Assembly (NCBI GenBank): GCA_905250885.1
Contig: CAJNOQ010002438.1
Location: 1 to 24,350 of the forward strand
DNA from: Didymodactylos carnosus
Lineage: Eukaryota; Rotifera; Eurotatoria; Philodinida; Philodinidae
Reading direction: 5' to 3'
DNA length: 24,350 bases
Below the pieces are notes generated by a model. That model made no database searches and was not told the DNA's origin. It was given only the letters and a program-made list of their open reading frames with translations. Position numbers and translations under genes: made by a program. Each line of letters opens with the position of its first letter. The stretch's first letter is position 1. This document shows positions 17,834 to 24,350 of this stretch, piece by piece.

Positions 17834-18050
17834 CTAAACCCCTCCCATAATAGAAGACCACCTGATCTTCTATTTTGTCCCGCAAGTCGAGTTCTAAAGA
17901 GTGGTGTATTGCGATCAAATTTTCTCGCGTGCTAGTAGTCCTACGGTATCCCCCCCACCGTACTTGAAGTCCATCCCCTATCAGAAGTACATTCATATAA
18001 TCGGCAGTGGTCTTCTAATAGAGGATAGTTCTATTATGGGGAGGCTTTAG
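17834..18050. mobile_element. 217-bp MITE-like element
   Basis: The left end CTAAACCCCTCCCATAATAG and the right end, read in reverse as CTAAAGCCTCCCCATAATAG, are inverted copies differing by two or three bases. A second nested pair, TAGAAGACCAC at 17851 and GTGGTCTTCTA at 18007, adds to the symmetry. The interior has a C-run (TATCCCCCCCACC) and no ORF. It is probably a non-autonomous DNA element upstream of the GT8 gene. Confidence 0.6.
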
Positions 18051-18487
18051 TTCAAGCTACAACGGTTCTAAATTATGTTGCAGAATAGCTGCATCGGTCC
18101 AACGAATGGAGTAGAAGAATATCGGAATTGAGTAATGGTGGAGTAACGATAGAGTGATCGAACTCTATTTTGAAACGCTTTCTCACTTCGCTGCGAAATA
18201 TATTTGGTTTAATACTAAAAGTTGAGTACGAAACAATTTGTCCATAGCAAACGGTGTCAATACACAAATCTGTTCTTCATTCTTTTCGAGTATCAATTGT
18301 TTTGATCACTACATTTGTTCATCGCGAAATGATCCTCAAACAATAAATCAATAAAAAAACAATATTAATCGATACTTTATGACCTGTAATGTACAGATTA
18401 ATCACTTTCATGCTCGTTATATAATATGAACGCGGACATGCAAAATAAAAGTATCGAAATAGAAAAAATATACTCGTTAAGGTTCGT
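18051..18487. other. Intergenic, nothing supported
   Basis: The only structure is a small palindrome, ATAGAGTGATCGAACTCTAT at about 18149-18168, and a CTTCGCTGCGAA palindrome near 18185 that resembles the pair at 23939-23994. Confidence 0.35.
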
Positions 18488-18736
18488 TTATTTTTTATTT
18501 GATAATCTACGATGCGATTGAACTGTTGTTTTGCAGAGTTGACTGAAAAACAGTTTTAAAACATCAGCATATGTTTGACCTGGAGAATATGTTTTGATTG
18601 AACGCCAAAAACGTCGGAATAATTTTAATGCAATTTCTCGTTCGACAAAATGTATGCGAGAATCCGATATTAATTTTATCATTTTTTCAAAACTTTGATC
18701 TGTACGTACATATGCCTTTTGATTGCACCAAAGACC
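18488..18736 (-). CDS. Hypothetical ORF, up to 82 residues, unrecognised
   Basis: The frame is open from 18736 (after a TGA) to TAA at 18488; the first ATG is at 18682. It encodes a basic, helix-rich peptide: KAYVRTDQSFEKMIKLISDS, then HFVEREIALKLFRRFWRSIK, then TYSPGQTYADVLKLFFSQLC, and ends KTTVQSHRRLSNKK. Aromatic and basic residues are evenly spread, and codon use (AAA, TTA, CGT, CAA) suits the locus. It could be the last exon of a gene whose upstream part is lost. There is no signal peptide and no known motif. The plus-strand frame opposite (18598-18819) is its shadow. Confidence 0.38.
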   Translation of the reverse strand, partial: GLWCNQKAYVRTDQSFEKMIKLISDSRIHFVEREIALKLFRRFWRSIKTYSPGQTYADVLKLFFSQLCKTTVQSHRRLSNKK

Positions 18737-18739
18737 TCA

Positions 18740-19367
18740 AAAAACGACACCTTACGAGTATTTCGTATTTTTCGACCGGAAGGAAGCGTTTGTTAAGGCT
18801 AAAAAGTAGATTTTCGTGATCGGCAGCTCACGTTCTATCAAATGATGTAAGAAAAAGCCAAAAGAAAACTTTTACTCGAAGTTTGAATTGCCTGCACCTT
18901 ACATGTAAAAACTTAGTTGAACTCTCTTATGCAATAATTTTTAAAGTTAGTAGAATTTATTATATTTAGCAACTGTGCACGTCAAGATAAGTAATTTGCG
19001 AGTCCGTGGGTTTTGCAAATGATCACTTCGCTATTTTGATTTTGAATACAGATTTTTATATCCTATCCAAGCACAGTACTTTCATTTATATATGCCTTTC
19101 GAAATGACAAAAGTTATTAGAGATATATACCCGTAGAAGAACATCTCAGAAAATTCTGGGCAAAAATGGATCGATTTTCTTTGTGGATGCTCTATCTCTG
19201 CTACAAATTTGAGCTCAATCGCATTTCTTTTGTATTTTTTTAGTTAGGTGCACTCTATTTTTACATTATATTTAGGGATGCACCTTTAGATTGTGCACCT
19301 TAGGGATTGTGTTTGGTCGGTTTTGATTTGGTGAAGATCTGGGGTTTGGGGTTTGTGAACCCAAACT
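18740..19367. other. Intergenic, nothing supported
   Basis: A weak inverted pair, GTTTGGG and CCCAAAC (19344-19350 and 19360-19366), sits at the right end next to the large hairpin. Otherwise there is no feature. Confidence 0.35.
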
Positions 19368-19439
19368 GTTGCGCTAATACACGAGCATTGGCACTAGCTA
19401 ACGATTAGCTAGTGCCAATGCCCGTGCATTAGCCGCAAC
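19368..19439. repeat. 72-bp near-perfect hairpin
   Basis: Two arms of about 34 bp are inverted copies with roughly three mismatches and one bulge. The inner 16 pairs (CATTGGCACTAGCTAA against its complement) are perfect, and the loop is only CGA. The outer stem runs GTTGCGCTAATACACGAGC against GCCCGTGCATTAGCCGCAAC. It is compatible with a precursor of a small RNA, a transposon-derived foldback or a cruciform. It is GC-richer than its surroundings. Confidence 0.75.
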
Positions 19440-20440
19440 TATCAGCATGGGAAAATTCATGAAAGGCTTGTATAGTATCGAGGTTGGTGAGCTATTAGGA
19501 CCCAACGTTACAACTCAGGACGGTATGCATCTAGGGGTTGTTGTCCAGAAACATTTTCCTGTTCTCGTCTAACTCGCCACGAGCGAAACGAAATGGCATT
19601 TCAGTAATCTGTCCTATCTACCGAGAAAAAGTTTTGCGTGGACGTTTCACTGGAAGAAAACGAACAGTTATTGTTTTGACACCTACGTACAAATATGGTA
19701 GCCAAATGTTCTCAGAGCCACGTCTAATGTATAATCAACGAAAGTTTACAGCCAGGAAAAAATTTGAATATCACACACTGCCACGAAATTCTCCTTTGAC
19801 ATACCCGCACAGTGGGCAACAATGTGGACATTAGGTGAAAAAACGAAAGTGAGTTTTTTCAATATCTGATTAGCGTTTCATGTACTTTGGATAAAGGCCG
19901 ATTTTTTGTCACTGACGGTGTTCTTCTAGCTCCTTTCCTCGCTGAGTAATCGGTTTCCAAAATTTCGCTTAGCTTCAGCGACATGTGGGGAACAGAGCCT
20001 GTGGCATCGAAAGTAAGAAATCTATATGTATAAATCATACATATTCTGAAAGAGGGCATCTCCAGCTATAGAGATCTGTAAAAGAATTTTTTTCTTGATA
20101 TGTTTCTCTCTAGTGAAAAAATTTTCCTTAAGTCGAATCCTGATAAATTTTTTACCGAATGTTCATCCATATAAGGCACATATATAGTTAGCGCAAACTC
20201 ACCAGGCCAAAGATATGGTTTTCCTAAAACTCTTGGTTTTTCGCTGTTTTTCACAAGTTACACCTCGGAAAACCACTCTGTTCTGCGATATTTATACATA
20301 TTCGGCCTCAGTATGGAAAATCGCATCGAATGACGTGTTCTCAGCATCTTCCGGAGCGACCAACTTTTTTTTAAAATTCTGATCTCTGTAAAAAAACTAG
20401 TTTTTTGACTTTTTTCGTCCGCAATGACGTTAAACTACGT
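19440..20440. other. Unassigned region with weak coding-like frames
   Basis: Plus frame 19538-19834 and minus frames 19859-20059 and 20066-20254 contain some protein-like stretches (for example RGRFTGRKRTVIVLTPTYKY, and on the minus strand YLWPGEFALTIYVPYMDEHS). None matches a family I know, none has splice or poly(A) context, and the two minus frames differ in phase. They may be remains of one or more transposon genes. Confidence 0.25.
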
Positions 20441-20510
20441 AGCCAAAGATGGCTGGAAGTATTCGTCTCGTCAATAGCCAAAGGTCACTGGAACATTCGT
20501 CCCGTCGATA
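20441..20510. repeat. Two tandem 35-bp units
   Basis: AGCCAAAGATGGCTGGAAGT at 20441 is followed 35 bp later by AGCCAAAGGTCACTGGAACA at 20476. Both units end in ATTCGTCYCGTCRAT. The copies are about 80% alike by eye. They lie at the left edge of the GC-rich block and may be tandem 5' repeats of the non-LTR element proposed there. Confidence 0.55.
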
Positions 20511-20519
20511 TCGTCTAGT

Positions 20520-21031
20520 TTACATAGTTATCACTACAAAAAGATTCTGGCCTTCGGAGAATCCCCTACCCGGTTCAGCATAGCGAGTTTTTGTGTGTCG
20601 TAGGGCGGGCTGGAGTTTCAGTCCGAATATCACTGAAACATCACACATAAATTTGCTATGGTTTGCTGATTGTACATGGACTCCCATCCCGCGCGAGGTG
20701 GCTTGCTGAGAAGCGCAGGACAGTAAGGACGGCTCGACGTCCACGTTAGAGTGGTCTCATGGATGACGGGATAAGAGTCTAGTTGCTAGGACGTACTATT
20801 TAGTGGATGCAGCCAGACTTGGACCGCGCGTCGGTTCCCCTCTGGTCTAGTAAGTAGGATGTTTGACGGACTACTTTGCATCTGTGCGCGTGGGTGGCGC
20901 ATAAGAGCTGCAGCGCGGTTAAGCGGTCTCTTTACTCTATCGATAATGCGGTGATTGTTAATAGTAGCCGTATGAAGAGTGAAGCTGCAGTGGTGGGTCG
21001 AAAGCAAAACAGTTTTTCTCTTCATGATCAA
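20520..21031 (+). mobile_element. GC-rich block, possible 5' UTR of a non-LTR retrotransposon
   Basis: This half-kilobase is clearly richer in G and C than everything around it, with words such as GGACCGCGCGTCGG, GTGCGCGTGGGTGGCGC and GAAGCTGCAGTGGTGGGTCG. Minus-strand frames through it have no motif. An ORF1-like fragment and a reverse-transcriptase C-terminus follow on the plus strand, so a 5' UTR of a LINE-type element is the simplest reading. This is inference from order and composition only. Confidence 0.3.
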
Positions 21032-21518
21032 AACAGATATACATGTTAAGCATACTTTATATTCACACTAGCGTGTAATTTCAAATGAATTTCATTTGAG
21101 AGTGAAAAGTAATGTGGATGTGGCTATTTAGATAACGGGGAGGTGAGATAAGTTTGTTTGACTGCCAGAAAAGAAACACATCAACGAGAGGAAAGAGATT
21201 TTTAAAATTACTATGCTAGGCTAGAAACTACTGTAACGCAAGAGATCGATATTTGTTCTTAATCGCGCTGCGTGTAAATAGTCACAATTTTTTCTGAACT
21301 GAAATAGAATTACTAATAAAACAAAATATTCTATAAAACTGAATAATTCACAATTTCTTGATTGCTTAGGTTCCTAATAGTTCTTATTTTTGAGTTCACA
21401 TTTTCTTACAGTATACTACGACATTTTCACATTTACAATTGCGTTTGCAGGGCATATTGTCACTTTTTACGTTAAATTGTCAGTTGTTTTCCTTCCAGAT
21501 ATTTTCTTTGAGCACAAA
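21032..21518. other. AT-rich spacer, nothing supported
   Basis: No motif-bearing frame is present. The plus frame that opens at 21390 becomes protein-like only from the ATG at 21519. Confidence 0.35.
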
Positions 21519-21811
21519 ATGGCAGTTAATTGCGAATTTGAATTCATGGAGTATGTGGATGAAGATAACATCGACTCCACTTTAATATGCGTTAACCAAG
21601 TTTTAAGGTTTTTACTACACCAAAGAAACTTTCACTTTCTAACAAAAGACTCGCATCGCTTGGCACAGAGCTCTATAAAAATAGCGATATTTCTTCAAAT
21701 AAAGACGCAATTAGTTTAGACGAATCTCTAGCGTTTAAAACTCACCTCGACATTTCCCAAAACCAACCTGAATTCACTCAAATTCACCCAAATTCATCCG
21801 AAGTCACGTAA
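21519..21811 (+). pseudogene. Frameshifted coding fragment, possibly ORF1 of a non-LTR element
   Basis: The frame from ATG 21519 encodes MAVNCEFEFMEYVDEDNIDS and continues STLICVNQVL. Around 21600-21617 the coding flavour moves to another frame, TPKKLSLSNKRLASLGTELY, then KNSDISSNKDAISLDESLAF, to the TAA at 21809-21811. An acidic start followed by a Ser/Lys-rich polar stretch suits the N-terminus of an ORF1/gag-like protein, but there is no diagnostic domain. Near the end the DNA has a 10-11 bp repeat (AATTCACTCA, AATTCACCCA, AATTCATCCG at about 21773-21800). It lies between a GC-rich block and a reverse-transcriptase tail, all on one strand. Confidence 0.35.
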
Positions 21812-22077
21812 AGTCCTAGAAAAGCCAAGGAAACTTTACTTAAATTGAACGGGAGTCAGAGAGAGAGATGCTAGTTAACCTCCAAAATCTAACATGATAA
21901 CGGTGGGGTATTAAGCAGCCAATACTGTGAAGAACATTCATGTAGCAGCGTTTACAGAGACACTGCGGTGTCTAAAGTATGTGAATTTTTTAATGTTGAT
22001 GAATGTGACGAGAACCAATAGCAATGGACACTATATTCTGAGATGGGTAGTAGGTTATCATCATCCGATACTTTGGA

Positions 22078-22312
22078 GACCCGCATGGATTCATATGCAG
22101 TTTTGAGTGCTCTATCTGATGGTGGATCAGCTTTTATTTTCTTTCAAAACGAAAGCTTTTTAAAAAAAATCAAAAATAGCCCGTTCCGGATGTATTTTAG
22201 ATCCCGATCAAAATACGCGATTTTTGAGCGAATTTTTATGCAGTATCCCAAACGATGCATATAGTCGACCCCCATGGAATCTGAATCAGTTTTGAATCCT
22301 CTTTCGAATGGC
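22078..22312. repeat. Pair of diverged direct repeats, about 45 bp each
   Basis: ACCCGCATGGATTCATATGC with AGTTTTGAGTGCTCTATCTG (22078-22123) is matched about 189 bp later by ACCCCCATGGAATCTGAATC with AGTTTTGAATCCTCTTTCGA (22267-22312). The copies are roughly 75% alike by eye. The plus frame 22043-22264 that runs between them is not a convincing gene. Confidence 0.45.
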
Positions 22313-22339
22313 ATTGTCCTTTTTTTATTCGGTTGTCAA

Positions 22340-22640
22340 GCGGAGACCAGTTGGAGCGGAATTTAGTAACAGATGCGAGTTGTGCTGTGGATCCAATAGT
22401 GAAACAATAGAACAGTTTTTCGCAGTATGTCCTTTGTACAGTGCGTTATTGATTAATGTTTTTCACGAAGTTTTTGATACCAAAAGTATAAATTTCAATC
22501 ACTTTTTAATGCATGAAAAATCTGTGTTGAAATTGGATAAGGACAAAATTAAAATAATTTTTAACTCGGTTATATATTATATTAAAACTACAAATCGTTT
22601 TCGCCCATCATGTGTTGTAACTTCTGCATCACTAAAATGA
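22340..22640 (+). pseudogene. C-terminal end of a non-LTR retrotransposon reverse transcriptase (ORF2)
   Basis: The protein-like part begins after the chance ATG at 22308. It reads RPVGAEFSNRCELCCGSNSE, then TIEQFFAVCPLYSALLINVF. This is the cysteine motif that follows the thumb in Jockey/I/CR1-type polymerases: Cys-x2-Cys, a Glu-Thr-[Ile/Val]-Glu turn, and a Cys-Pro-x-Tyr. The usual His in the ET-x-E-H position is Gln here, so the zinc-like site lacks one ligand. It is followed by a helical tail and the TAA. The catalytic YxDD region and endonuclease are absent, so this is a deleted copy. Such proteins copy their own RNA into the genome by target-primed reverse transcription. Confidence 0.6.
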
Positions 22641-23014
22641 ATACGAGGCCCCCCTACAGACGTAACCCCTTTTGCACTAGAACTTTTATTAACTAGTATT
22701 TCTCAATGTATCAAACTGTGTACACACCTTCATCAACAACGAACGAATAAACACTTCTCTTATGCAGAATATTTTCCTTGATTGGAAATTAGAACTGCAA
22801 GCAGATGTGTTTTCTTAGATTGTTCTTTCTTTTGAAAAAATACTTAAGAGATACATATGAAACAGAAAAACTGTTTCTACAATCAAAACAGTTACGAAAC
22901 CCTCAAGTGCTCAAAGGATCGTTTCGCCAGTTCATCGGTCAATCAATCAATTTTATTTTAGTCCATAATGTTAATAAAATAACAGGGTAGTGACAGAAGT
23001 TCAACAAAGAGCTT
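22641..23014. other. Probable 3' UTR and spacer, nothing supported
   Basis: It starts with a short GC patch (GAGGCCCCCCTACAG) after the ORF2 stop and turns AT-rich. No poly(A) tail or target-site duplication marking the element's 3' end is clear. Confidence 0.3.
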
Positions 23015-23316
23015 GTCTGCTCTCTAGAAAAAAAGGCTACTCTTCCAAACCTAACAAGTGTTTAAACTTTGCTCACCATCTACCTTTTTAAGGTTTCATA
23101 CAGCACTGTAAATCCATCACTGGAAAAAATTTGTGTAAAAATACAAAAAAAAGTGTTTTCTCAGTGTTCTCAAGGTTTCACCAGTCACGGATTTGGCTAA
23201 GTAAAACGGTATATAGTTTGTACGACACCTTAAAAAGGTATATAGATGGTGAGAAAAGTTTAAAGCTTTTTTAGGAGATACCTTGTAGAATACCTTGTTT
23301 TTTTAGAGAGTAGATC
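23015..23316. mobile_element. About 300-bp foldback element
   Basis: The outer ends CTGCTCTCTAGAAAAAAAGG and, inverted, CTACTCTCTAAAAAAACAAG match. A second strong block, TTTAAACTTTGCTCACCATC with CCTTTTTAAGGT, recurs inverted near 23221-23264. Weaker symmetry (AAATCCATCACTGG against CCAGTCACGGATTT) continues to the middle. There is no ORF. It is a diverged MITE or foldback, older than the 13351 and 7678 elements judging by its mismatches and indels. Confidence 0.6.
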
Positions 23317-23470
23317 ATCCCCTGTAAAGAAAAAAGTTTGAACAATAGAAAAAATGGCACATCACAATTTTTACTTCACTTTGCTTCTGGCACAAATCAA
23401 ACCTAACAATACGCACAAATGCTTCCGATACTGCGGCACGAGCGACTCTACTTACATTGTGAAAAAACAA

Positions 23471-23619
23471 GTGTCCTAGCCATAAAGTCCTGTCTGGGGA
23501 CACTTTCAATGCACTTTAGAGAAGAAGAGTTCCATAAAGAGCAGCACTAAGAGAGCACTAACAGAACTTGTCCTAGGTAGGACACAGCAAAAGAACATGG
23601 AGAGTCCTAGGTGGGACAC
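23471..23619. repeat. Cluster of GTCCTA-GG-TAGGAC palindromes
   Basis: GTGTCC (23471) pairs with GGACAC (23498). The near palindromes GTCCTAGGTAGGACAC (23569-23584) and GTCCTAGGTGGGACAC (23604-23619) follow, 35 bp apart. Between and after them the word AAGAGCACT or AAGAGAGCACTA recurs. Function is unknown; the minus frame 23315-23509 is not coding. Confidence 0.5.
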
Positions 23620-23830
23620 TATGAAAAGAGCACTTACATAGCAACTACTTGTACACCAATGATAGTGCAAAAGAATTGTTCAAAGGTTTTGTTAAGTGAG
23701 AAGTACGTTCTTATGTACGAGTTTTAAGCATTATCATATTTAGCTAAGGGTTTTTGTCATATATTGCAGCAGTTAAGCTTTTAGAAATGTATCGGTACTT
23801 GCATTAATCCATAAATATCTTTTCTAACTA
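23620..23830. other. Spacer without features
   Basis: AT-rich, no frame, repeat or motif that I can support. Confidence 0.35.
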
Positions 23831-24073
23831 ATGTCGAGTCCACACGCAACAATTTTTTCTACTTCTGGTAATACTTTAACAGTTCCATCTGATTTTAATG
23901 GATTAAACTCGCATATTGTGACATTATGCATAATACTCCTTCGCAGCGAAGTCAAATTGGCAAAAAATGTCCATATAGCCGCTTCGCAGCGAAGTGAAAA
24001 ACATTACGTGCTAATTATTCTTGGTGTGTTTGGGATTCTGGGATACTTGTACTTGCCACGAGAATTCGCATAG
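23831..24073 (+). CDS. Doubtful ORF; first 30 residues protein-like, remainder repeat-derived
   Basis: The frame opens MSSPHATIFSTSGNTLTVPS followed by DFNGLNSHIV, which resembles the start of glycine-rich tail-fibre-like domains (a TVPSDxN turn followed by a hydrophobic strand). The usual glycine run does not follow. From about 23935 the frame passes through two CTTCGCAGCGAAG palindromes (23939-23951 and 23982-23994), then enters the GGATTCTGGG tandem repeat. It is most likely a truncated gene start whose 3' part was replaced by repeats, or chance. Confidence 0.25.
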   Translation: MSSPHATIFSTSGNTLTVPSDFNGLNSHIVTLCIILLRSEVKLAKNVHIAASQRSEKHYVLIILGVFGILGYLYLPREFA

Positions 24074-24212
24074 ACGTTAGACATATTGTATGTGTCTATG
24101 GGATACTGGGATTCTGGGATTCTTGCAATTACTAGGATAATTCGCATAGACGTTAGACATATTGTATGTGTCTATGGGATTCTGAGATTCTGGGATTCTG
24201 GGATTCTTGCAA
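24029..24212. repeat. 76-bp tandem repeat, about 2.5 units
   Basis: Unit starts AATTCGCATAGACGTTAGAC at 24063 and again at 24139. A partial unit (GGGATTCTGGGATACTTG) precedes them, and the last ends at TTGCAATTGCCAGG. Each unit has a foldable part (CATAGAC ... GTCTATG with ACATA/TATGT inside) and a GGGATTCTG part itself repeated at a 9-bp step, two to four times per unit. Unit 2 has one more GATTCT copy than unit 1, so the array is still changing in length. Confidence 0.75.
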
Positions 24213-24350
24213 TTGCCAGGCGACCTGGCCAGCTAACTCTACCTGCGTACGTAATTCCGTGACGTTTTTCTATGATTTTGTTTTATTTGCAGAAATTTTT
24301 GAAAAAGTCAGAACTCAAAAGTAAATAAACCATTTTGTAGACAATTTAAT

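Noticed and set aside
23471..24212. CRISPR-like spacing of short repeats
   Set aside because: Repeats are few, spacers are not uniform, units are tandem minisatellites, and the context is eukaryotic.

Overview
The window is eukaryotic, AT-rich and dominated by decayed sequence. The evidence is one gene with a GT-AG intron, poly(A) signals, hallmarks of LTR, non-LTR and DNA transposons, and many short inverted-repeat (MITE-like) elements. A small invertebrate is most likely. Kinesin-light-chain-like TPR remnants, an intronless GT8 glycosyltransferase, a Crinkler-like nuclease remnant and many low-copy decayed transposons together suggest a bdelloid rotifer (Adineta/Rotaria type). That assignment is inferred from the protein flavour, not proven. 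TAA ends both intact genes, so the standard code applies.

Layout. 1-5600: gene-poor. It holds a CGAC/GTCGC-rich stretch, a broken TPR gene (+, 1160-1675), a 53-bp hairpin (1923-1975), a 150-bp MITE (2068-2217) and a few orphan coding-like fragments (2917-3147, 3190-3437, 3420-3695). 5713-5970: an array of GATTCC-like hexamers at a 10-bp step. 6616-8325: a two-exon gene (+) encoding two copies of one ~60-residue domain, one per exon. Its intron carries a 424-bp palindrome. 8948-9280: relic of a conserved invertebrate orphan family. 10009-11695 (-): a broken DDE transposase with an unusually long second-D-to-E spacing.

12939-13212 (-): a broken nuclease-like/Crinkler-like module. 13351-13561: a hairpin with 99-bp arms. 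13558-16377 (-): the 5' half of a Gypsy-like LTR retrotransposon (LTR, primer-binding site, leader, gag). Its gag frame is broken only by TAA/TAG codons. 16409-17356 (-): an intact GT8 glycosyltransferase whose stop codon lies about 30 bp from the LTR edge. 17834-18050: a MITE-like element. 18488-18736 (-): an orphan ORF. 19368-19439: a near-perfect hairpin. 20520-22640: a GC-rich block, an ORF1-like fragment and a reverse-transcriptase C-terminus, in the order expected for a deleted non-LTR element (+). 23015-24212: a foldback element, small palindromes and a 76-bp tandem repeat.

Only the GT8 gene and the two-domain gene look intact. They share no pathway, and most other features record insertions around them. 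The least explained items are the two-domain gene with its palindromic intron, the TAR-only damage to gag, and the 10-bp GATTCC periodicity.
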